DNA from: Oscheius sp. JU75
Lineage: Eukaryota; Nematoda; Chromadorea; Rhabditida; Rhabditidae
Length of the DNA: 64,000 nucleotides
Direction: 5' to 3'
Assembly: GCA_037178855.1 (NCBI GenBank)
Contig: JASJZC010000004.1
Span: forward strand, 6,634,001 to 6,698,000
The notes under the pieces are model-generated. The model worked only from the letters and a program-made list of their open reading frames with translations, had not been told where the DNA came from and ran no database searches. Made by a program: the position numbers and the translations under genes. Shown one piece after another: positions 46,728 through 59,100 of the stretch (position 1 is the first letter of the stretch; every line of letters begins with the position of its first letter).

Positions 46728-49230
46728 CTAACACAATCTCTGTCTCTTAGCCTCTCTAGCTGAATTACTCACCGCCACAAGTCTCGACTGTAATTCTGCC
46801 AAGAGGGGAAGGGTCCCGGGATCATTAGCTACAAGATAGCTTCGGATCAAATCAACAGCATAGGCCAGCTCAACATTTGGAATGTGAGTGGAGACGCTCC
46901 GGAGAAGACTCTCCAAAAAGGCTGGCTCTTCACCATTCTGGCTTGCGGAGGCTGTCGGTACATCTGTCTCATCTAAAGGCTCAGCTTTGATAAGTCCGGA
47001 GAACAGGTCAAGAGGTCCCAAATCCAGTGGTCCCGTGGATTTGATGGTGATGCTACCCGTAGCTTCTGCTTCTAGATACTTGCTTTTGAAAAACAGAAAA
47101 ACTATTCATACCTTGATCCCCGTCACACACATTATCAACATGTTCGTATTTCGTCATGAGATCATCCCGAATCGCTTCGAGCTCCAGTTTTGGGTCACCG
47201 TCCTCATCATCGTAAGTTCCTGGTTCGCCGGTCATCTCGTTGAAGTCCATATTATGTCGCTTCTTGAGCTTGTCCAGCCAGCCTTCGGAGGCCTTGAAGT
47301 CGGGTAAACCTGAAATTGAGCGGTCAAGGTTGACAATGACGATGACAGAGAGACAGAGAAAGAGAGTACTCACCAATCTGATGTCCAATCCAGAGAGCGT
47401 ACTTCTTGACGAGTTTCCCATTGAGCTTGATTCCTCGCGTAGCGCATTCCTTGAACAGACACCAAACGATGGCATTCAATCCGTAGGTCGATCTCCTGAC
47501 CTTAGGTGACAGTTTGGCTGCATTCTCCTGTTGTTCAGTAGTCTTCCCAGACGACTCGTTCTCAAAAGTCCTCTCAACAAGAATCCTGGTCATGTTTCTC
47601 AGAACCTTCTGTTTCGTGAGAAGGATGGAGTCGATGAGGTTCTCACTGACACCGAAGTTGTTTGCCACAGCTTCGGGAAGGCATTCGGTGTCTATTTGAA
47701 CAATGGCGAGGAGCTGTTCAAGAGGAGAGAGCTCTTTTGAAGGCAGATTGGAGAAGGATGGGATGAGACATTGGTATTTGTACTGAAATTTTGATCTCAC
47801 TTTCTTTTACAAAATTTTTACAAAAACAACGTTGAAAATCCCTCTGTCAACTTACGTTCTCATCGCATATCCGATTGACTCCTTGTCTCGTGTTCAAGAA
47901 CTGGTGCCAAAGAGCCGGACGGAAGGCAACGAAAGGAGGATGTAGTGGTGAAATCTCGATTGGATTTTCTAAAACAATGCAAAATAGTAACTGGATTTAA
48001 AGCAGACTCACCTTCAGTAGCCATCTCGGTAGAACCGTCAACGTTGAGAAAAGTGGCGAAAATCCTGTAGTGAACCATGAGGTTGACAATCGAGAAGACG
48101 TCTGAACAAAGAGGATGAGTCTGTCTCCGTCTCTCTGCCTACTCACCTTTCAGCTCCTTCATCCTCTTGTCATCTTTGACTACAATTCCATTATGGTAGA
48201 GCAGTTCATAGAGACTCAGTTGCACAATCTTGCCATTAATTCGAAACGGAACCCGCTTCTTCATCGGAACCATTATGGAGTCCTTGCTACTGAAGAGACC
48301 ACTAAAAAAATTCGCTAGACTTGAAATTATGAAATTAATTACTTGAAAAACGAGTACTTGATACCGTTGACATTGTTCCATCGAGAGCGCCCACTCTCCA
48401 CGTCATAGAACCAAAAAGGCTGCAGCTCGTAGTTTGGAAGCGCTTCTAAATCGCTAGCCGGCGGAGACTGACTTTCTTCATTATAGTTAAGCATATCTTC
48501 GATGTTGAACTCTGCTCGGGGTCTCTCTGAAAACACCAGTGTTTGATGAGATGCCACTGTTTATTAATTCCTATTGCATCTCCTATACATGGTAAAAAAA
48601 ATAATAACTCGTTTGCAGACAGTGAGTGAGAGCCATGCGCTCCCGATAGTGCAGTGGGCGGCAAGTTACCGTTTTTCTAGTCATTTTCCGGTCCAAGGAA
48701 AAACGCTTCTGCATAGGGATGTTCTATGAAGTTATGCAGTAATTCCATATCTACAACTTCACAAGACAGTCTAAAGCGGTAAATTAGTATCCTCGTCCCG
48801 AAAACTAGGCTGAGGGTTGCCTGCCAGGGGTTCTGCATTGCCACTATTTCCTCTCCATTTTTCTGGTTTTACTTCTCGTTTTTCCCGACTTGCTATGTTC
48901 TGCAAAGTTGTAGACCTTATCAAAATCTATAACTTTGCAATACATCACAATCCTTAAAAACGTCAACTTCTATCTCAAAATAATACTGAAAGTTGCGCGC
49001 CAAGAGAAGAAACTCACTTGCACTCCACCTTCTCTCGATCAGTTCCGTCCCGGACCTTCTCGGCAGGCGGACTTTGTAGTTGGTAAAGCGTTGAGCCAGA
49101 GCCTCCTTGACCGTCAATCCTTCGGTCACTGCAGGAGCTTTGCTGACATACTGAAATTTGTGGATACTTGGAGAAATATGACGAGGAAACTGACCACCAC
49201 TGGACGCATACCAGTCTTTTCCTCAGTCAT
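46728..49230 (-). CDS. CENP-B/Tc5-type HTH DNA-binding protein, probably transposase-derived
   Basis: Exons run from the ATG at 49230 (MTEEKTGMRPVV) through YVSKAPAVTEG, RPRAEFNIEDMLN, GLFSSKDSIMVPMKKR, VFSIVNLMVHYRIFATFLN, NPIEISPLHPPFVAF, YKYQCLIPSFSNL, LPDFKASEGWLDKLKKRHNM and EAEATGSITIKSTG to the stop at 46728; about 700 residues. The clear domain is a CENP-B-type helix-turn-helix (about 47480-47230) with NAIVWCLFKECATRG, KLVKKYALWIG and FKASEGWLDKLKKRH, as found in Tc5/Tigger/pogo transposases and CENP-B. No DDE catalytic domain follows; instead there is an acidic segment (YDDEDGD), a sumoylation consensus IKAEP and a C-terminal helical region ending REAKRQRLC. The regular multi-exon structure suggests a host gene rather than a live transposon. 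A nuclear DNA-binding role is inferred. An acceptor-like CATTTCCAG precedes the start codon. Confidence 0.7.
48897..48942. repeat. Hairpin built from two opposed copies of motif 2
   Basis: TGCAAAGTTGTAGA (48901-48914) and TCTATAACTTTGCA (48926-48939) form an inverted repeat with 13 of 14 bases matching and an 11-base loop, in an intron of the CENP-B-type gene. Both arms match motif 2 of the dispersed element. Confidence 0.5.
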
Positions 49231-49240
49231 GGCTGGTTTT

Positions 49241-49249
49241 CTGGAAATG
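49241..49249 (-). promoter_or_regulatory. Candidate spliced-leader acceptor of the CENP-B-type gene
   Basis: CATTTCCAG on the minus strand is followed ten bases later by the ATG at 49230. Confidence 0.4.
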
Positions 49250-50121
49250 TTCTGGTGATGAGAAGAGAAGGAAGGTCAAAGGAGGAATTGTAGACATCCA
49301 AAAACGTAAAATAATTGCAAGCTTTTGGTAGAAAAGCATTTTCGACCTCGATTCCCCTATCGATTTCGGCAGTGGGACCACCGGGAGAGGGGACAATTTT
49401 TTTTCTCCCACCAATAAAATGCCAAAAATCCTTCTTGTACGATAAGATGCGGAGGTTTAGGTTATAAAATAGAGTCTAGACAGAAAGGCAGGGCATGGGA
49501 GACTCTCTCTGGGTGTGTGGAATGAAGGCGGCATGGTCAGTCGCGTCTCTCTCTCTGTCTCTGCTCGTCTAGCGCGCTCTCCCTCTCCCTTGTCCCTCTA
49601 TCTTGTCTAACCGTCTGTCCTCTCCTCTCTCTGCTCTCTGTCTAGGCAGAGTCACGTCGTCTGACAGGGGTTAGAGAGGCAGAGCGGGGAGAACACGCAG
49701 TAGATAGCCTCTTCCTTTGTCAATGACGGAAACACACGAGGCTGGGGAGGCAGCTGTACGGCTCTCCTTTGTCTGGGAGATTAGATTGAGTGAGGGACAG
49801 GGAGACATAGAGACAGAAACAGAGACTAAAGCTTCCGAAGGTTCTGAACATCCGAATTTCAAATAAATTTATTCATAAAATGCACAAGTTGTAGCTATAT
49901 TGTACACGACCCGTGTGAAATATTAACAAAATCGGAACAATACTGCGCGGAATGGCTCTCTACAAAGATCACTGGGTAAATTCGAGTTGGGGAAGGGTTA
50001 AAAGCGCAATACCGTCATGCCCGTAACGCAAAAGGAGGTCATTAATTGTTTAGAATACAAATTAGGAGCCTGAGAGAAAAATTCCCGTAATTTGAATGAA
50101 GTAAGGCTATTAGAGAAGTTA
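49250..50121. other. Intergenic region with pyrimidine-rich tract
   Basis: A CT-rich low-complexity tract spans about 49540-49645 and is probably part of the promoter region of the CENP-B-type gene. The end contains the Fat-like gene's 3' untranslated region. No gene is seen. Confidence 0.45.
49868..49873 (-). terminator. Polyadenylation signal AATAAA of the Fat-like gene
   Basis: AATAAA on the minus strand is about 250 bases downstream of the cadherin stop codon at 50122. Confidence 0.45.
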
Positions 50122-53100
50122 TTAGAGAGACTCCTCTGCTTCACTGTCGTCGATGTCGCAGATCGGAGCCGTCTTCTTTTCTTTGGTGGTGTCATAGGTC
50201 TCGTCATAGAGCCTGTTGTCCTCGAAAAGATTCCGATGTGGTGGTAACGGAACTGTGTTTGGACTGTCACTGCCGAGACGTTCTTCAGCCGATAGAAGTG
50301 GTCGTCGCTGAGAGTCGGCGCTATCAGTGGCCTTTCGGACTGGAGCTTTCATTGTCATGTAGTCATCGTCACAGGCTATTCTGAAAAACTTTTATTGTGC
50401 TGTATAAGACATTAAAATTTGACCACCTCCCTATATTCTGATTCAGCGCGTCTCGCTCGTACTGTCTCGGCACTTACGGCACATAACAACCGGTGCGTCA
50501 CTACTATCATGTGTTTCACAGACAGAGCAGATCAAGGACTACAACTTTGCAGAACATTCCCAAACAAAATGTCGCGACTAATTTTACTGTTGTGGACCAT
50601 ATTTTTCACAGAACTAGGTCGGGGCATTAGAATGTTCATAACTTACGGGCTCAAGACCGTATCTCCAACGTGGACTCGCCCTGTCAGAGCTTCCAGTCTG
50701 TAAATCACCAGTTATGAATGTTCAAATACTTAAACCCACTTGAATCTCTCTTTCCTAACTGCTTCACCAATGTCATCGTCTTCCCATCGTCTTTCTGGCT
50801 CATCAATCGTAGTAGGAAGACATTGGATCGAGTCGCCCAGGGGATATCTGTCCTGGTTTAACTTTTCCAACGACTCTTTGGCTCTTCGGTCACGTCTGTC
50901 AGCTCTGGACACACGACTGGGACCACTGCCGCTGCTTGAGGACTCGTCGTCCAGGCGGACACCAATTCGGCGAAGCGCTTCCAGTTGTTTGGAGTCGTAG
51001 GTTCCCATCTGAAGACAGAATATTAGTCACGGTCGTTGGTACTCTCCTACCTTGTCAACATCCGTCGCAGCACTACCATAATCATGGCTACCCTTCTTCC
51101 AGAGTGCTTTTCCTGATCCGACCAAAGACGGGGATCGGGAGTCGCCTCTCGCGAACCGTTCCATCGGTCTCACTGTCACTGTCGGTAGTCCGGTCAGTTG
51201 AGCCTGTTCCAAGTTGCTCAGTTTGTTTCCTCTGAATCCTCTTGGCGGCAAGGGAGGTGGTACAGAGGAAGGAGCCGAAGCCAGGTGGGGATTAACCATG
51301 TGAGGAACTGAGACGTGTTCTCCGTACTTGGGGTCGCGTCTGAAAATTCTGATTGTTCTCGTTCCTAGTCTTCGTATGTCTTTCTGTCGTTCTGTCTCTC
51401 TGTAGCCCTGTTTATCTGCCTCTAACCCACTTCATTCTCCTCATACAGTGACAGAGCAGGATCAGAATCAGTGAACAGATGAGGATCAGGACGATGACTA
51501 CTCCAATCACAACCCATTCGCTCGTCTGAATCTTTCCGAAATAGTTGTTGATTGATTCTAAAATTTTAACTGTCAATCTTTTGGGATGCACCCATACCAT
51601 CGCAACGGTTCGTTGTCAATCCATGAGTACAGTTACAAATATAGCCAGCATTAGTCATGGACTGTCTCGGAATCGTGATGCATTCACCAGTACCACAAGG
51701 GTTTCCCTCACAGACATTGTTATCTTCCGAATCTGAACTCGAATTGGCTTAGATTAAAATTTTTGCCTAACCAGTATTGAAGATGTTCCGACTCGAGCAG
51801 TGTTTGCCAGTAAAGCCGTTCGGACACTTGCACATGTATTCGCCGTTCTGAAAAGAGTGGGATTACCAGGTGAAAGATGGAAGCTGAAGGGGCCCGGGAA
51901 CTTTCAAGTCTTTGTGAAATCGGACACTTTTTGCTCAAGGATCTTCGACTTTCAAACTTCTGCTATTTCAAAAATCTCACACCTGCTCTATTTTTAATCA
52001 AACTATCAATAGCTGTTTAGACTCTCAGCTAAAAAATTCTCCCAAGTCACAGGCCTTATTTCTTACCTGTGTATGGAAAGGAATGCACTGGATTCCAGGT
52101 GGACATGGATTACTTCCACAGGGATCTCGGTCAATCTCGCAGTGAGTTCCTTCGTATCTTGACGGACATAGGCAAGTGTAGCTCTTCCCGATCGCATGGC
52201 ATGTAGCTCCATTCTTGCATGGGACATCACTGCATGGGTTGGACATGATGGCTCGGCAGCTTGAAGCGGCGTTCTGCAGACGGAGTCCCTGCCTCGTCTT
52301 GGCCAGACTTCTGCCATCCAGGGCGATCTGTCGGAAGCAGGCAATCACACCATCCTTGACTAGGAAAGACGAAGCGTTGGGTCGTTGTACCAGTGCTCCA
52401 AACGTCAGAATCTGCCCAGCGGATCGTAGATTAAGAACATCGGCTCCAGCAGGACTCCATGCCTCTTCTGTCTCTTTATCATTGACATTAAGACGAGTTC
52501 TTCTGCCTCGACGACTGATCCGAATCCGATGCCATTGACCGTCAGCGACCATGAGTTTGGATTTGACCACGCCTTCTCCAGAGCCAGCATCCCATCGATA
52601 TTCCAGATGACCGGAATGGACCTCGAGAGAATGGAAGTCGCGGTTTCCTTTGCCTGTAAATTTGAACTAGCCTTTATCTCAGTCGGTTCTTACCTCCGAA
52701 GATGACTCCCTCGGAAGAGACCAGTCGAAGCTCAATGTCCAGGTCCATCCTTGTCTCCACATCATTACTGATTAACAGCTCGAAGAATCCATTTCCACTG
52801 ACAGAGATCTCAGCCTCTTCCAGACACCGTCCTTCGTTCTTACAAGCCGGTTCAGAACACATGTCCCCAGTTGTTCCAGGCGGACAGATGCACTCGAAGC
52901 CCATAGCAGAGTCAACGTCCGGAGCACACATCTCGTGTTGGGCACAGGGCGATCGAGAGCAGGGATTGGCAGTCACATCGCATCGTGCACCAGCGAATCC
53001 CTCAGGGCAAGAACATTCAGCGTAGCGAGAATGGACAGGGGCGACGAAGGCAGTACCATCGACGGATACCACGAGAATGTCTTGATCCGAGAGCTCAACT

Positions 53101-56100
53101 CGTTCACGGCATTCTCCTCGGACACACTGCCCTGCTGTACAGACTTCGGTCGTGAGCTGGTACTTCTGAAAAACCGGATAGTCAGACAAGGAGACAGCAT
53201 CTACTCACCATGTTACTCTCATGAGCTATCGCAAAAAGATCCTGCTTCAGACGATTGTATATGTGATCCGGCTTCAGCAGACCCCGGTCGACACCGTCGA
53301 TTCCGCGAGACACTGTGAAGAGAATGTCAATTGAGGAAGGCGTTGCTCGGATGACACGATCTGAAAAAGACAATTTACACAGAACCTTGGTATGGACTCA
53401 CTAGTTTTTTCAGCCGACTCCTGTATCGACACCAGGTTGATGTTTTCTGCCCGGACATTCAGGTACTTGGCGAACACACGTCGGAAAGCAGAAGCATGCT
53501 TCGAGAGGAAGTCTTTTGGGCTCATCCCCAAGACTCTAATGGAGACTGCATGTTCCAGCGTGTCCTGTTGCAGAGAGACGACTTCGACCTCGACGAAGCT
53601 GACTGTGTTGTACTTGCCGTCAGTGACAGAAACGTTCATTGCATGCAGACCGTCAGGGATATTGGCCTCAGCCCAGACACTTGCAGTTTCCGGGTCAATC
53701 TTGAAGCTGTGGGGACCTCGAGCGGTTGGCTGGCTTGTCCTGGCGGTGGCTAAGGGCCCGATGATGCTCCCCTCGACTAGAGAATACCGTAGCATGTCGG
53801 CGACGTCCTCGTCCCTGGCCGTTACTTTACCAATCAGTCCTCCCTTGAACTCGCCCTTCAGCAGACTCAGTCGAATCTTCAGTGGAACGATTTTTGGCGG
53901 GTGACGGCTCTCCTCTTTGACGTAGATAGTCAAGGGACAGTCGGCTGACAGGCCTCCTTTGTCCTCAGCGACAACGGTCAAGAGGAATTTCTCTTTCTTC
54001 GAGTGGTCCAGAGCAGCGGCTGTCACGATGTTCATGTTCTCGTCGACCAGGAAAGATCGGTGTCCTTCTCCCTTGAGACTGATCTTGAAAGGACCTCCGT
54101 TCTGTGGCCCGTCTGGATCTCTGACATTCATAGCCAACACGACATGTCCCGGGGTGACACTCTCTTGAACAACCGCAGTCATGTTGCAGACGTCGAAAGC
54201 TGGTGGAGAGTCATTATCGTCCAGGATGTCAATGTTGACAGTCACTTGAGCTGTCAAATTGCCACCATCACGAGCTTGAACAGTGAGACGGTAGCTCGTG
54301 ACCTTTTCATAGTCAATTGGACCAGAGACTATGATCTCGCCAATCTTGGTAATGTTAAAGGGACTGGTATTGTCCAGAAGGGTCAGTTCAATCCGTCCGT
54401 AATGCTCGCTGTCGGCGTCGGAAGCTTCGATCTGGAAAGTTTTGATGAGTCTCTGTCTCCCGCTCTGTACTCACCTTGATGACTACAGTTCCATTGACTG
54501 AATTCTCCTTGACCTCGGCTCGATAACTGTTCTTTGAAAAGACCGGGAGATTGTCATTCTCATCGAGAACTTGTATAGAGACAAGTGTCCTTGATGACAA
54601 CGGTGGTGTTCCAGAATCAGTGGCAATGACCGCGACAGATATGACTTTCTCCTTCTCGTAGTCCAAGCTCTTATTAAGGAAGATGTCTCCAGTAGCTGGA
54701 TCCAAATTGACGAACTCGTTGTGAGGACCGTCTTCCAAAGCATATTTGACCGTCTCGCCTTCATCTCCTCCCAGAGCTTTCACGGTCAACAGCTTGTAGC
54801 CGATCACCTCAGATTCCATGACTTGGACATTGTACTCTTTTCTCTCAAATGCGGGCGGATTGTCATTCTGATCAGCTACGGTGATCTTGACAGTACACTT
54901 CGCGTTCTTGGGCTTCTTAGGATCGGAGTCAGATGCCAGGATGTATAGGGTGTATTGGTCACGTTCTTCCCGGTCCAGAGGGCTGGTGGCGGTGATGGCA
55001 CCACTGGACTCCTCGATCTCGAAGATTCCATGGCCGTCAGCCAGAGAGTAGCGAACTTTTCCGAAGGGACCAGAGTCCTGAAAGATTGATAGTTAGGTAT
55101 GAGACTAAGAAACAGACAGACAGTGACAATGACAGATAGGACAGTGGACTGCTACTTACCATGTCATCAGCGTGAACTCTCAGTACGAACAGTCTCTCTT
55201 CGTCCGTAGCCGGTTGGTTCTCCTTGATGGTTGCAGTGTACTCTTTCCTTGTGAAGACCGGAGCATTGTCGTTGACCTCGTTCAGGCTGATGGTCACCTT
55301 GCGAAGACACTCAATCTCCGGCTGCTTCATGATAGTCAAGAGACGGAACTGGTACTGGGATGTCTTCTCAGCATCCAAAGTCCCGGTCACCTTCAGTTTT
55401 CCATCTTTTGTGATGGCGAAGGGAAGGTCCTCAGATGTGATCAATTGATGATTGGATTCCTGCTCAGCACTTTTCCAAATGACAGTTTTGACTGGACTGT
55501 TCTCCTCAACCTCCAGAGACAGTTCTTCTGTCTGACATTCTCTTGGAGCAGTGTGATTGACATTGACTTTGACATCTACCGTAGTCGCATGCTTGCCATC
55601 AAAGGCCAGGACGGTCAAGTTGAAAAAGTTGACAGCTTCGGGAATAGGTAATCGAGAGACAGTAAGAGTTCCGGTGTCGTTGATGGCGAAAAGCCCATCC
55701 TCGTTACCTCTCTTGATGAAAAGCCTAGTCTGGTTGAACGGGGTTAGGTCGTTGTCTCTGACAGACATTTTTAGGATCGGCTGGTTGACCTTCAAACGCT
55801 CCGGATGGATCACCACGCTGTAGCCCTTCTCATCGAACTCTGGCATCTCATCATTGACATCGAGGACGTCCAGACGGAAAGCCTGGTCTGCATGGTTCCC
55901 AGCTTCGTCAGTCGCTCTGACAGTCAGATCGTAGAACGGTTCTTTCTCCCTGTCCAGTAGAGCAGCGACCATCAACCATCCTGATTCAGGATCAATCCTG
56001 ACCTTTTGCTGATTCTCGAGCAAACTGAAGGAGACTCCTCCTGGTCCATCGGGATCTGTGACAGAGAAGACAGTGATACTGCTACCGATCGGTGCGTCCT

Positions 56101-59100
56101 CAGAAATTTCTTGTAGCGTGTAAGTGCCTTGGAAGATAGGAGCATTGTCGTCAAGTCCACTGACGCGGACAGTGACTGTTGCGACGGAATGGGCTCCTCC
56201 TGGAGAGTCGGCCCGGACCAAAAAGCGCCATTCATCCCTGTGCTCGGCGTCCAGAACTCCTCGAACTATAAGCTTGCCAGAAGCACGCTCGACCATGATG
56301 GGAAGGTCATCGGATGGGTCGACAAGGGCGTAGCGGACCACTTCGACAGCTAATAATAGAGATTTGGTCACTTAAGCTATCGACTCTTACCTGAATCAAT
56401 CTGTTGCAGCTTTCCAATAACCGTCCCGACAGGAGCGTTTTCTCTGATGTCAAAGATGAAGTGATTGTTTGGGAACTTCGGCACAGCTGTGGTAGCTGAC
56501 AGAACAGTTACTTCGATTTCGGTTGTGGCCGAATGAGGAGGATTTGCTATGTCAGTAGCCTTTGCGACAATCTGATATGTTGTTCCCACTGAAAGACGAA
56601 TTAATACGTGTGCAAATATAAAAATATACCTGATCGCTCGACTTTTCCACCCAAAGTCAGTATTCCAAGTTTTGGATGAAGGCGGAAGAGTCCAGAAGAA
56701 TCCGAAACGAGGGTGTATTCGATGGAGTCATTCTCATCTTCGTCCGTTGCCGAGACCATCAGGATTGAGTCGCCTTCCTTGGCAGCTGCCGTGATAGAAC
56801 AAGAGTACTTCTTCGAGACAAATATGGGCTCTTGATCATTCTGGTCGATGATGTTCAGGGTCAGAGTCGAGAAGGCTCGTCGTCCTAGCTTGTCCTCGAC
56901 GATGAGTGGTATCCTACAACAAAAACTTAGTAGAGAAAAGTAAGGAAACTTACGCATAGTTGGAGTTGTTTTTCCTGCTGACAGATCTCTTCTGATAGAC
57001 CTTTCCAGTACTCTTCTCGATCTTCACAGGCCAAGCCTTGTTATCTTTTCCTCCTCCCAGGCTATATTGTAGGGGTGCTACTCCATCCTTCGCCTTGACT
57101 ATCAGAAGGGCTGACTTGTTCTCCACGGCGCTGAAATTAAAATTTGCTTGAAACAGCAGCAAAGAGAAGGAATGATTCGGCGGCGCGTTGCCCCATGGTT
57201 TCGATCCGACGATAGTCTACGGCGGTGCCACGTCCGATTCAGTTTTGGCGCCGCCGTACTGACTTTGAGCGACCACGTGAAGTAGGAATTAAAATAGTAA
57301 AACTTACATGTTCTCTCTGACTCCGACCACGTATTGACTTTGCTCGAATCTGGGTGCCGGTTGTTTTTGTCCGGTCACAACAATGGAGACTTTAAGCTGT
57401 CCATAGGAGGTAAAGATACCGTCCGAAACGGACACATTGAGCATTTTTTCAGCGTTCAAGACGTCTTCTTGGTCTATGCTTCGGACGAGTGTAACCTAAA
57501 GATTTTTTCCCTTTGGGCCGATGTTTGCTTACCTCTCCGGTCTGACTATCCACACTGAAGAGACTGTCGTCCCCATCAATGACGGAGTACTGTACACCGT
57601 GGCTGGGCAGAGAGGAGACAGTATCCTCATCTGTGACACTCATGATGGTTATGAATTGTCCAGGAAGAGCGGTATCAGCCACATCAGCACTAGCAAATGG
57701 TTGCACAAAGCGCGGAACCTCATCGTTCACGTCGAGTACAGTTATTAAAAGACGTGCTTCTTCGAAGAGCAGAGTCTTGTCAGTTGCCACGACTTTCATC
57801 TCGTACTTTTGCTGCTCTTCGTAGTTTAACTGCTTAGCCAGTGTAATGACTCCGGTATTCATGTCGATCTTGGCTACTGAAAAAGCATATGACTTGGATC
57901 CCACCGTCTGACTCGTCTTTTAGATCAGCTTATGTAAGCACATGTCAACTAGTTTCAATTTTTTAAACTAACCACTGGAATCATGTCCACTGAGGCTGTA
58001 GGTCACCACATCTCCCTCGTTTTTATCCACAGCCAAAACTGTAACCAAGACTGTTCCAATCGGAGCGGTTTCAGTCACACTGGCTCTGTAGATTGGATTG
58101 TCAAAAACTGGAGCATTGTCCTTGCTTCCGAGAACCTAAATTTTCATACTCTGCATGTTTATAAAAAAAACCCTACCTTGATATAGACTGTAACCTGACT
58201 GATCATATTCTTTCTAGTCACATCCTTAGCCTCGACTGTCAGATTGAATTGGTTGCTTGATGTGAAAAGTTCTTTTCGGAGCTTGATGACTCCGGTCTCA
58301 ATGTCGATGTCAAAGAATCTGCTGTTATCTCCTTCGGTGATAGAATAGACTAGGACTCCGTTGGTGTTGCTGATAGCTTTCACGGCCAAAATCTACAGCT
58401 TTGATTTTGAATATAAACGAAAAGTATGGTACCTGTGTCCCTACCGCAGCTTTTCTCAGAATCGAAGCTTCGTACTTGTTCGCGGTGAAGAGAGGACGAG
58501 CCTTCTCAACGACCTTGACAACGACTTGAGCAGAAGATTTTAAAGATGGTGTTCCTTTGTCCGTAGCCTCAATGTTAAACTTGTAAACAACATTGTCTTC
58601 CAATTGCCCAGCCACAGTAATTTTTCCATCATGCTTGTTCAACTTGAGCTGGCTGGGAATGTCGCTGGAAGAGTACTGTACCATTCCATTGGAGCCTGAA
58701 ATGTGTGCCTCACCATATCTTAAGTGAAATTTTTACCAGAATCGTGATCCACTGCCTTGATAGAAAGCAGCTTGTCTCCTGGCTTTGAGGTAACGCTGGC
58801 AACGATCTCATAAGGCTCGTTGACAAAAGCTGGAGCGTTGTCATTGAGATCTGCCAAAGTGACTGAGACCACGCAGTGAGCGTTTTGAACAGGGTGATCC
58901 GTAGTTTTTGCCTTAAAATTACAAGTAAGATCTCAAAAAAGTCCAATACCAGAATCAGGAGATGAATTATTGGCTGCTCCTCTCGGTCAAAGCCGGGTCC
59001 GGCCAGATAAACAACTCCAGTTCCTTGGTTGACAATGAAGCGCTCATCAACCGTCAATGGGGCGTAGACTACTGTTGAGCCGTCTCTAGCACCAGATGCT

